This document shows, piece after piece, positions 8,533 through 16,108 of a DNA stretch of 64,000 nt. The position numbers were made by a program, and so were the translations under genes. Under the pieces are notes generated by a model. That model did not search any database. It saw nothing but the letters and a program-made list of their open reading frames with translations, and had not been told where the DNA came from. The number at the start of each line of letters is the position of its first letter. The stretch's first letter is position 1. This DNA is from Halioglobus maricola (GTDB lineage Bacteria; Pseudomonadota; Gammaproteobacteria; Pseudomonadales; Halieaceae): contig NZ_CP036422.1 of assembly GCF_009388985.1 (NCBI RefSeq), positions 1,626,501-1,690,500 on the forward strand. The letters are read 5' to 3'.

Positions 8533-9012
8533 ATGGACGGAAGAATTCTCGCAGCCAGCCACGACGGTGCATATGTGATTCGTATGACCGGCGATGTGCG
8601 CTTGACCCTGTGCACCACCATCGATGAGTACTTCCAGAAAATGTTTGCCGACCCCGGCTTTACCAGTGTCTGGGTTGACCTGTGTGAGGCAGAGGGTATC
8701 GACAGTACGACTCTGGGTTTGCTCGCTAAACTCGCCATCAAAGTGCAGGATAAGTACGGTTTTCAACCCGCGATTTTTTCCTGCGAACCCGGCATCAACC
8801 GTCTGCTAAAGAGTATGGGGTTTCAGCGCCTGTTTGACCTGCGCGAGGAGTCCTGTGCCAGCCCGGAGAACATTCACGAGATTCCCCAGGTAACAGGGAG
8901 TGAAGACTCGGTGAAAGACAAGGTGATTGAAGCGCACCGTGTCCTCATGGGCCTTTCTGAAGAGAATCAGGCCAGGTTCAAAGACCTCATCGTTGCCCTC
9001 GAACGAGGCTGA
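8533..9012 (+). CDS. STAS-domain anti-sigma factor antagonist, HsbA/CrsA-like
   Basis: A 159-residue STAS protein. The N-terminal domain has a ligand-binding strand (MTGDVRLTL) and the DSTTLGLLAK loop at about residues 57-66, whose Ser/Thr is the phosphorylation site in the family. A helical C-terminal extension follows (residues 110-159). It starts two bases after the phosphatase stop, so the two are co-transcribed and probably form a phosphorylation switch in which the phosphatase reactivates this protein. Partners in relatives are FlgM-like or RpoS-related anti-sigma factors. No kinase is encoded beside it. Confidence 0.85.
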   Translation: MDGRILAASHDGAYVIRMTGDVRLTLCTTIDEYFQKMFADPGFTSVWVDLCEAEGIDSTTLGLLAKLAIKVQDKYGFQPAIFSCEPGINRLLKSMGFQRLFDLREESCASPENIHEIPQVTGSEDSVKDKVIEAHRVLMGLSEENQARFKDLIVALERG

Positions 9013-11049
9013 TTATAGCAAGCTGAAACTAAGCTCGGCGTAGATACCTCGCGGTTCTCCCACGAAATAGCGATAGCTGCCGAAGCCGAAATCGGCCCGT
9101 TCAGCGTAATCCTCATCCAGAACGTTAGTCATGCGCAGGGCGCCTGACCATCTGTCGTCGAAGCGCGAAGTCACACGTAAGTTCACCAGCTGATGGCCAT
9201 CGTACTTGTGCTCATTATCAGGTTCCAGATAGTGCGAGCCCAGATAGATCCACTCCATTTCAGCGGTGCTGTCGTCACTAAAGTGCCACCCAAGGCGGGC
9301 ACTGCCGGTGTGACGCGGCGCTGTATCTATGTCATTGCCCTTGATATCGCCACTGGAACCGATCAGTTCGCTAGCGCTGTCGTAGCGGTGGCGAGCGTAG
9401 GACGCTGCACCGTTGAAATACCAGTTTTCAGCGAAGGCGTAGTCCAGTGATACTTCCACGCCCTGGTGTTCGGTGCTGGCTCCGCTCACGTTCTGGCGGT
9501 CTGCATCCTGGAAAATCACATCATCTTTTGCCATGTGATACACAGAAGCGCTGTACTCGAGCTTCTCGAAAGCGATACCGCGCAGGCCAATTTCTATACT
9601 GTCGAGTTCTTCCTGATCGAGATCCGCAACTTGCTGGCCCGATTGCAGGCGATAGAGCTCGTTGGCCTGAGGCGCGCGGAAACCCCTGGCGAGGCGCAGA
9701 TAGGCGCTGTGATCGTCGCGCCACTGGTAATTAGCCCCTGCATTTAATGACAGGCCGGTGAAGTCATCGTCGCGGTCAGCGGGGCGGTAGAAGCGGCAGG
9801 CGCTTGCCTCCGGGGCACAAGCAGAGCCGTCTCCCGTGCGATTGTCATAGTCATAGCCGTTGTATTCCAGGCGCGCACCGGCAGAAAGTTCGAGGCGTCC
9901 CTGAGTCCAGCTACCCTGGCTGAACAGCGCTGCGGTGAGTGCGTCTACCTGGTAGTCATAATGTACCCCAGCGGGCTGATTAGGGCTGAATTCTTCAGCC
10001 TGGGTTTCCTTGAGCCACCCGTCGGTGTAGTCCAGATCAACCCCGTATGCCCAGCGCCAGCGGTCGAAATCGCTGTGCACGGCAGCCTGTAGGCCGAGGC
10101 TGGTATGGCCGTTTTCCTCTCCCGGCTGCCAGGGCAGGAAGTGCATCAGGAATTCCATCTCGTTGTCGCGCAGGTAAGGGGTGAGTGTCAGGGTGCTGTT
10201 CGCGTCCAGCACTTTGCTCATCCGACTGTACGCGCGCAGTGAGCGTGCATCCCTGTAGGCTTCGGGATTGGGGTTGGTGTCCTTGAGATCCTCGTCCTCA
10301 TAGGCTTTGTAGCCAGTGATGAACCCCGCCGTTTCCTGATTCAGGTTGGCGTAGTCAATGACTGTGGTGATATTCCAATCCTGACCACTGTAGTCATCTC
10401 GCAAGCTGAGCTTCTGTTGGTCGAAACCTGAGTCGTCTTTGTAGCCGCCGTCGCTGGTGCCGTTGAAGCTGACACCGACACGGTGCGCTCCAAACCCGCC
10501 AGCGTAGCGGTACTTGCCGCGATAGTAGTCGTGCGGCCCGGCCTCCAGGCTGACGTTGTGTTCGTCTTCCGTCGGTGCTTTGCTGAGTATGTTGATCACG
10601 CCGTGCATGGCATTGGAGCCAAAGAGCGCGGTGCCGGGCCCCTTGATCACTTCGATCGCGCCGGCTTGTTCAGTGTTGGCATCGAACAGCTGGTTTACAT
10701 TGCAGAAACCCGGGGCACGCAGCCCGATATTGTCTGCAGCCATATAGAACGCGCCGCAGCTGCCCGCGCCGGTGAGTACCGGAGAACGCAGTGATGTGAG
10801 GCTTTCCTGACCGTTGCCACGGCTGATCCAGGCGCCTGGGACACGTTGCATTAACTCGTTGATGTGGACCTGGCCGGTGAGCGCGATAGAGTCACTGTCG
10901 ATTTTGTCCCAGCTGAGCGGCAGCAGTGCCGCCGGCTCTTCGATGCGTGTTGCTGTGACCAGTACCTGTTCTTCGACGAGTTCCTGAGCGCTCCCAAGGG
11001 CGGGCATGCAGAGCAGCGCAACTGCGAGCCGCGGTAAGTGGTTTTTCAT
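9013..11049 (-). CDS. TonB-dependent outer-membrane receptor
   Basis: A 678-residue TonB-dependent transporter: signal peptide (1-21, ending GSA), TonB-box-like EEQVLVTATR, plug domain with IEVIKGPGTALFGSNAMHGVINI, and a 22-strand-type barrel ending in the aromatic-rich strand YAELSFSLL. Two cysteines in the plug (SCGAF and PGFCNV) flank a short loop and may form a disulfide. It follows a truncated haemoglobin gene by only six bases, so the two are probably one operon. The substrate is unknown; a siderophore, haem or copper complex are possibilities, with the haemoglobin as weak context. Its stop abuts the stop of the STAS gene. Confidence 0.9.
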   Translation of the reverse strand: MKNHLPRLAVALLCMPALGSAQELVEEQVLVTATRIEEPAALLPLSWDKIDSDSIALTGQVHINELMQRVPGAWISRGNGQESLTSLRSPVLTGAGSCGAFYMAADNIGLRAPGFCNVNQLFDANTEQAGAIEVIKGPGTALFGSNAMHGVINILSKAPTEDEHNVSLEAGPHDYYRGKYRYAGGFGAHRVGVSFNGTSDGGYKDDSGFDQQKLSLRDDYSGQDWNITTVIDYANLNQETAGFITGYKAYEDEDLKDTNPNPEAYRDARSLRAYSRMSKVLDANSTLTLTPYLRDNEMEFLMHFLPWQPGEENGHTSLGLQAAVHSDFDRWRWAYGVDLDYTDGWLKETQAEEFSPNQPAGVHYDYQVDALTAALFSQGSWTQGRLELSAGARLEYNGYDYDNRTGDGSACAPEASACRFYRPADRDDDFTGLSLNAGANYQWRDDHSAYLRLARGFRAPQANELYRLQSGQQVADLDQEELDSIEIGLRGIAFEKLEYSASVYHMAKDDVIFQDADRQNVSGASTEHQGVEVSLDYAFAENWYFNGAASYARHRYDSASELIGSSGDIKGNDIDTAPRHTGSARLGWHFSDDSTAEMEWIYLGSHYLEPDNEHKYDGHQLVNLRVTSRFDDRWSGALRMTNVLDEDYAERADFGFGSYRYFVGEPRGIYAELSFSLL

Positions 11050-11055
11050 AGGATC

Positions 11056-11484
11056 TCAGTGTGAAGCAATAATATTGGGATCAGAGGCCGCGGCTGCCGG
11101 GCCCTCGCGGTTGCGCACGGCGTCTGCCACGCGAAACATCGGTTCTTTGAGCATTTGCGTCAGCGCTTCCGAGGCCCCGGTGCGCTCTAGTGCCAGGTCC
11201 ATACAGTGCAACCATTGGTCTCGTTCTTCCGGCCCGATATGGTAGGGCTCGTGCGGGTCTGTCATGCAGACAGTGCCGTGTTTGTCGGCATAGAGCGGTG
11301 GCCCGCCCATCCAGCCAATCAGATACTCAGCGAGTTTTTCCTTCATCGGTGCCAGGTCTGCGGCGTGCATGGCGCGCAGGCTGGCCAGTTCTGGTAACTC
11401 ATCCATGATGTCGTAAAAGGCGCCGGTAAGTTCGCGGATGCCGGGTTCTCCCATGATCTGGAATGGGGTTTGAGCTTGGTTCAT
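11056..11484 (-). CDS. Group II truncated haemoglobin
   Basis: A 142-residue 2-on-2 globin. The group II hallmarks are visible: TDPHEPYHIGPEERDQWLHCM, holding the proximal-side His pattern HxPYxI and the G-helix Trp, plus GITREL-like N-terminal helices and GGPPLY before the F helix. Such proteins bind O2, NO or peroxide in the cytoplasm and are linked to redox or nitrosative stress. The gene lies directly upstream of a TonB receptor with six bases between them, which suggests a shared promoter in the 93-base gap to the divergent DUF6498 gene. Confidence 0.9.
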   Translation of the reverse strand: MNQAQTPFQIMGEPGIRELTGAFYDIMDELPELASLRAMHAADLAPMKEKLAEYLIGWMGGPPLYADKHGTVCMTDPHEPYHIGPEERDQWLHCMDLALERTGASEALTQMLKEPMFRVADAVRNREGPAAAASDPNIIASH

Positions 11485-11577
11485 TGTGGTTCTTCCTTCC
11501 GGGCCGTGGAAAGCATGGCCCTTGTTGCGCTATTTTAACCCGTACCACGGCACTGTGTTAGACCCCTCGGAGCATAG

Positions 11578-12267
11578 ATGAGCCTGTTTGAATCAGAGAA
11601 TGATTACTATTTTGGACGGCGCCGGCAAATCAGCCTTATAGCGCTTGTTCTTGTGAACTTGCTGCCGCTGGCCGGCGTTCTCTGGTTTTCCTGGGATGCG
11701 GCGGCTTTGATGCTGCTCTATTGGGCAGAGAATCTCATTCTGGGTTTCTACACCTTGAGTAAAATGCTGGTGGTTTCACCTGTTGGCGGTTTGTTCAGCG
11801 GTACGTTTTTTCTGATTCACTATGGCGGGTTCTGTGGTGTTCACGGGATGTTTATTCTGCTGTTCATGTTCGAAGGCGATTTTTCGCCGTTTCCTGGCAA
11901 CGCCGAAACATGGCCCCTGTTCTTTGTGTTCCCCCAGATTCTGTTCAATGTGACTCGCGAGGTGTTTGCCATCGCGCCGGCCCAGTGGGTGTTGGCATTT
12001 ACAGCGCTCTTTATCAGTCATGGCATTTCTTTTGTGTTCAACTTCCTGATGGGCCCCGAGCGAGAGTTGGCGAACACCAAAGCCCTGATGGGCGAGCCAT
12101 ACGGCCGTATCGTGGTATTGCATATTGCCATCATTGTCGGTGGTATGGGCACAATGGCACTGGGTGAACCCCTGCTAATGTTGTTGGTTCTGGTGGGTTT
12201 GAAACTGGCCATGGATGTCGGCTTACACCTGAGAACCCATCGCAAGGCCTCGCCGCATCCGGTTTAG
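11578..12267 (+). CDS. DUF6498-like integral membrane protein
   Basis: A 229-residue inner-membrane protein with about six hydrophobic helices (near residues 17-37, 40-60, 70-95, 120-140, 150-165 and 185-210). The pattern LLYWAENLILGFYTLSKM followed by FFLIHYGGFCGVHGMFI matches the DUF6498 group. No catalytic motif is recognisable and the function is unknown. The GGAG of CTCGGAGCATAG serves as ribosome site for the ATG at 11578. It sits upstream of purC with a 54-base gap. Confidence 0.7.
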   Translation: MSLFESENDYYFGRRRQISLIALVLVNLLPLAGVLWFSWDAAALMLLYWAENLILGFYTLSKMLVVSPVGGLFSGTFFLIHYGGFCGVHGMFILLFMFEGDFSPFPGNAETWPLFFVFPQILFNVTREVFAIAPAQWVLAFTALFISHGISFVFNFLMGPERELANTKALMGEPYGRIVVLHIAIIVGGMGTMALGEPLLMLLVLVGLKLAMDVGLHLRTHRKASPHPV

Positions 12268-12321
12268 CTCTGGTAGAATTGCAGCCCGCAGTAACTTTCA
12301 TATAACGGGTGGATATACGTC

Positions 12322-13425
12322 TTGAGTCTCGCTCAATCAGTCATGGCTGTTAACAACGATCTTCCGATTCGCACAGGCGCGCCCGTGCATAGCGGCAAGG
12401 TTCGCTCCGTGTATTGGCTCACCGCTGACGACAGTGCTCGGCTTGTCAGCGAGCGCAGCTACGATGTGCCTGCAGATGCACCACTGGCCATTATGGTTAT
12501 CTCTGACCGTATCTCTGCCTTCGATTGCATCTGGCAGGGCGAGGGCGGTATGGCTGGCGTGCCCGGCAAGGGCGCGGCGTTGAATGCGATTTCCAACCAT
12601 TGGTTTGAGTGCTTCCGACAACAGGGCTTGGCAGACAGCCACATTCTCGAAATTCCCCATCCGCTGGTCTGGATCGTGCAAAAGGCCAGACCGGTGATGA
12701 TTGAAGCCATCGCTCGTCAGTACATTACTGGCTCTATGTGGCGTTCCTATGCCAATGGTGAGCGCGAGTTTTGCGGAATCCAAATTCCCGATGGTCTGGA
12801 GAAAGACCAGAAATTGCCAGAGTTGCTGATCACGCCCTCGACCAAGGGGATCCTCGAGGGTATTCCAGGTGTGCCCGCTGTGGACGATGTGAATATCACG
12901 CGCGCCGATATTGAGCGGAATTTCGAGGCGTTCAATCTGCGTTCTGCCGCAGACGTCGATCTCTATGAGAAGTTGCTGACAGAGGGTTTCAACTTGATCA
13001 GCGCCAAGCTGGCGGCCCTTGATCAGATCTTCGTCGACACCAAGTTTGAGTTTGGCTATGTCACTGACAAGGCAGGGAACGAGAAGCTGATCTACATGGA
13101 TGAAGTGGGCACGCCTGATTCATCTCGTATCTGGGACGGCCCGGCGCAACGTGAGGGGCGAGTGGTCGAAAATTCCAAGGAAGGCTTCCGTCAATTGCTG
13201 CTTAATCACTTCTCCGATCCGGATATTCTACTTAACAAGGACCGTATGCCGGAGCGTATTGCGCTGGCTGCCGACAACGAGTTGCCGGCAGACGTGCTGA
13301 TGCAGGTGTCTGCAACCTATACTGGGATTGCCGAGAAAATCGTGGGCCAGCCCATCGAGATTTCTGCCAATCCCAAAGCTGAAATTATCAGCGTTCTGCG
13401 CGACGAGTTTGGCCTGATCGAATGA
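12322..13425 (+). CDS. purC: Phosphoribosylaminoimidazole-succinocarboxamide synthase
   Basis: A 367-residue SAICAR synthetase, step 8 of purine biosynthesis, joining CAIR and aspartate with ATP. It is of the long form (about 290-370 residues), not the 237-residue E. coli type. Landmarks are [11 protein letters not shown] (phosphate-binding hairpin), [33 protein letters not shown] and [30 protein letters not shown] at 12322 gives the longest start; an ATG at 12343 would remove seven residues and lacks a clear ribosome site. The annotated start is therefore uncertain by seven codons. Confidence 0.95.
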   Translation: MSLAQSVMAVNNDLPIRTGAPVHSGKVRSVYWLTADDSARLVSERSYDVPADAPLAIMVISDRISAFDCIWQGEGGMAGVPGKGAALNAISNHWFECFRQQGLADSHILEIPHPLVWIVQKARPVMIEAIARQYITGSMWRSYANGEREFCGIQIPDGLEKDQKLPELLITPSTKGILEGIPGVPAVDDVNITRADIERNFEAFNLRSAADVDLYEKLLTEGFNLISAKLAALDQIFVDTKFEFGYVTDKAGNEKLIYMDEVGTPDSSRIWDGPAQREGRVVENSKEGFRQLLLNHFSDPDILLNKDRMPERIALAADNELPADVLMQVSATYTGIAEKIVGQPIEISANPKAEIISVLRDEFGLIE

Positions 13426-13441
13426 TCCTGACACTGTTGCG

Positions 13442-14191
13442 ATGCTGACCGACCCCACTTTCTATCTGGTCAGCATTCCGGCAGTGCTGCTTTACGGAAT
13501 TTCCAAGGGCGGCTTTGGTGGGTCCGTTGCCGTACTATCGGTGCCCCTGATGGCACTGCTTATGCCGCCGACCCAGGCCGCCGCAATCATGCTGCCTATT
13601 CTCGTGGTCATGGATTTTCTCGTGGTGCGCACCTACTGGGGGCATTTCGACCGGCAGGCACTGAAGTTGCTCCTGCCTGGCGCTATTGTCGGAATATTGC
13701 TCGGCTACCTCACCGCGGATGCCATGAATGACGACTACATGAGAATCATGGTTGGGGGGATATCGCTGGTCTTTGGGCTGCAGAGTCTCGTTGCCTTGAA
13801 AACCGGTGTCCAGCGGGGCCACAACGCGATTGCTGGCAGCCTGTTCGGCTCTGTCGCTGGTTTCACCAGTTTCAGCATTCATGCCGGCGGCCCGCCCTTT
13901 ACCATGTACTTGATGCCCAAGGGTTTGCACCCTCTGCTTTTTGCTGGAACCGCAGGGATTTTTTTCGCCGTGGTCAATGTAGTGAAGCTTGTTCCCTATG
14001 CCTATCTCGGGCAGTTTAGCAGTGACAACCTCCTGTATTCGCTGGTGTTGGTGCCGTTGGCGCCGTTGGGCGTGCGGGTCGGGCACTATCTCGTCAAACG
14101 CTCAGAGCCCGGCCTGTACTATCGCGTGATCAGCTTCTTTCTGCTTGTGGTCGGCGGCAAGCTTTTGTGGGAAGGCATTACCGGCCTTTAG
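13442..14191 (+). CDS. TauE/SafE-family sulfite/anion exporter
   Basis: A 249-residue inner-membrane permease of the TauE/SafE (DUF81) family with about eight helices arranged as two related halves: GISKGGFGGSVAVLSVPLMAL near residues 16-36 and SVAGFTSFSIHAGGPPFTMYLMPKG near 139-163. Family members export sulfite, sulfoacetate or related anions, or act as permeases for organosulfur breakdown. It starts 16 bases after purC and may be in the same transcript. No sulfur-metabolism genes are adjacent, so the substrate is open. Confidence 0.85.
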   Translation: MLTDPTFYLVSIPAVLLYGISKGGFGGSVAVLSVPLMALLMPPTQAAAIMLPILVVMDFLVVRTYWGHFDRQALKLLLPGAIVGILLGYLTADAMNDDYMRIMVGGISLVFGLQSLVALKTGVQRGHNAIAGSLFGSVAGFTSFSIHAGGPPFTMYLMPKGLHPLLFAGTAGIFFAVVNVVKLVPYAYLGQFSSDNLLYSLVLVPLAPLGVRVGHYLVKRSEPGLYYRVISFFLLVVGGKLLWEGITGL

Positions 14192-14305
14192 GCCATTTGG
14201 CGCAGAGTACTTTTTCTCAAGGGCAGAAGAATTGGCCCCGTTAGGCATGGCGCGGCACTCACTCTGGGCCTAATGTGTGTTGCAACTGACGTCAGGAACA
14301 CCACC

Positions 14306-15112
14306 ATGAGCGCTATTCTTTTCGAGAAACGCGGCCATCAGGCCTGGATCACACTCAATCGCCCCGAGGCAAAAAACACCCTTAACGGCGAGGCCTTCGT
14401 CGGCCTGGCAGATGCCTGGGACGAGGTGCGCGCAGATGACAATATACGTGTTGCGGTGGTTACCGCAGCAGGCGAGCAGGACTTTTGCTGCGGCGGCGAT
14501 CTCGGTGATGTCATTCCTTTGTGGACAGGTACCCGCGAAGCGGCAACGCCTCTGGAGGAACGGCTCAAAAATGATCCGCTCATTTCGGATAAGGTCATGC
14601 TCAAGGGTGAACCGCTGTATAAACCGGTGATTTCTGCGATTAACGGCCGAGCTCTCGGTGGCGGTACCGAACTTGTTCAAGCGACGGATATTCGGCTTGC
14701 TGCCGATCACGCGCAGTTCGGCCTACCCGAGCCCAAGTTGGGTATCGTCCCAGGTGCCGGTTCCATGGTGCGGCTCACCAGGCAGTTGCCCTGGGCGCAT
14801 GCGATGAAAATTCTTCTAGGGGGCGCCCCGGTCTCCGCGCAGGAGGCGTTGGCAATGGGGCTTGTGTCAGAGGTGCTTCCCATCGGCGAGTTGCTGGCGA
14901 GGGCGGAGCACTATGCCGAGGTTGTCAGCGCCCAGGCGCCCCTCGCGCTGCAGGCAATCAAGCGCACAGCGTTGGAGACACACACTCAGCCCTGGGCCGA
15001 GGCCTTCCAGTTTGAAATGGGGCAGGCGGCCGAGGTGATGATGAGCAAGGATGCGCGGGAGGGTACTAAAGCGTTCCGCGAAAAACGTACCCCGGACTTC
15101 AAGGGGCAGTAG
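14306..15112 (+). CDS. Enoyl-CoA hydratase/isomerase family protein
   Basis: A 268-residue crotonase-fold enzyme. The oxyanion-hole segments FCCGGDLGD (about residues 63-71) and NGRALGGGTEL (about 113-123) and the catalytic-region motif GLPEPKLGIVPGAGS are intact. The latter includes the Glu used for water activation. The usual role is hydration of enoyl-CoA in fatty-acid or related degradation. The start at 14306 follows CAGGAA with seven intervening bases; an upstream in-frame ATG at 14273 lacks a ribosome site. No other beta-oxidation genes lie beside it. Confidence 0.88.
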   Translation: MSAILFEKRGHQAWITLNRPEAKNTLNGEAFVGLADAWDEVRADDNIRVAVVTAAGEQDFCCGGDLGDVIPLWTGTREAATPLEERLKNDPLISDKVMLKGEPLYKPVISAINGRALGGGTELVQATDIRLAADHAQFGLPEPKLGIVPGAGSMVRLTRQLPWAHAMKILLGGAPVSAQEALAMGLVSEVLPIGELLARAEHYAEVVSAQAPLALQAIKRTALETHTQPWAEAFQFEMGQAAEVMMSKDAREGTKAFREKRTPDFKGQ

Positions 15113-15192
15113 GGTTTTTGCCAGGCAGGCTCCTGTCGCGCGACTAGCGCTGTACTCCTGCCTCTGCTATAACGCCTCCAACGGAGGTACGA

Positions 15193-15597
15193 ATGAACGT
15201 ATACAAACTTTCCCAGACGATCGGCGTGGCGGGGCAGATTCGCCCAGAAATTGTTCCCCAGATTGCAGAGGCAGGGTATAAGGTCCTGATCAACAATCGG
15301 CCCGATGGTGAGGAACCCGGCCAGCCGAGCAGTGCCGAGATCGCTGCAGCGGCCGAAGCGGCGGGGCTTGAGTATCATTATATGCCGGTCACCGCGATGG
15401 ATTTCCCAGGCTCAAGCGTCGAGCAGATGGCGGATTTTTTCGATGACGAAGACCGGCCTGTGTTCGCATTTTGCAGAACCGGCACGCGCTGCACCAATTT
15501 GTGGGTGGTGACCCGCGATAGCGATGACCAGGACTCAGCTGCTGCGCATGCTCGTGGCATCGGTTTTGACCTGGGCATGGCGGCTCGGGTTATCTAG
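15193..15597 (+). CDS. DUF442/TIGR01244-family phosphatase-like sulfur transferase
   Basis: A 134-residue protein with the dual-specificity-phosphatase-like fold of DUF442. The candidate nucleophile is in FCRTGTRCTNLW (Cys near residue 95), and INNRPDGEEPGQP matches the family's N-terminal substrate loop. Relatives fused to persulfide dioxygenase/Blh proteins take part in sulfide oxidation; standalone copies are common and little studied. The ribosome site GGAGGT lies just upstream of the ATG at 15193. It is followed 12 bases later by a cyclic-nucleotide-binding protein. Confidence 0.82.
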   Translation: MNVYKLSQTIGVAGQIRPEIVPQIAEAGYKVLINNRPDGEEPGQPSSAEIAAAAEAAGLEYHYMPVTAMDFPGSSVEQMADFFDDEDRPVFAFCRTGTRCTNLWVVTRDSDDQDSAAAHARGIGFDLGMAARVI

Positions 15598-15609
15598 GAC
15601 AGCGCTGGC

Positions 15610-16107
15610 GTGGACGTCCGTTCCGGAGCTGAAATTCTTGAGCAATTCGGGCTCGCCTACTTTCAGGAACTCGCGACCTTTGGCGCCCTGTCTGACGCCG
15701 CAATAGAAACCCTGCTCACCCAGGGCGAAATTCATTTTCTTGCCAAAGGCGAGAAAGTGGAGCGCTTCGGAGAGCCCGCCGAGGACTTTCAGGTAGTTCT
15801 CACGGGAAAGACCGCGTTCTACAAGCGCGGTGATACCTGTGAGGTGCTTACCCGCTACTTCTGCCCTGGCGATCAATTGGGTTTCGACCTGATGATCGGT
15901 TTGATTCCGCACAACGGTACCGATGTCGCAGTGGAGGACACACTGTGGCTCACCATCGACAAGGCACTGTTCTCACGCATGCACGCGGAGCATCCGGCGG
16001 ATTTCGGGTTGCTGATGATCAATCTTTCGCGGGAATTGTCCCGCGAGATAGCGATTCTTGAGGACGTGTTAGTGGGTGCCGGTGAAGACACCCAGGTGGC
16101 GGGCTAG
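15610..16107 (+). CDS. Cyclic-nucleotide-binding-domain protein lacking a DNA-binding domain
   Basis: A 165-residue Crp/Fnr-type effector domain. The beta-roll is visible (EIHFLAKGEKVERFGEPAED, then FCPGDQLGFDLMIGL) and is followed by the long helix (LLMINLSRELSREIAILEDV) that forms the dimer interface in CRP. The chain ends before any helix-turn-helix, so it is not a typical transcription factor. The arginine of the canonical phosphate-binding cassette is not obvious, so nucleotide binding is uncertain. The GTG start at 15610 lies 12 bases after the DUF442 stop, suggesting co-expression. Confidence 0.78.
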   Translation: MDVRSGAEILEQFGLAYFQELATFGALSDAAIETLLTQGEIHFLAKGEKVERFGEPAEDFQVVLTGKTAFYKRGDTCEVLTRYFCPGDQLGFDLMIGLIPHNGTDVAVEDTLWLTIDKALFSRMHAEHPADFGLLMINLSRELSREIAILEDVLVGAGEDTQVAG

Positions 16108-16108
16108 T

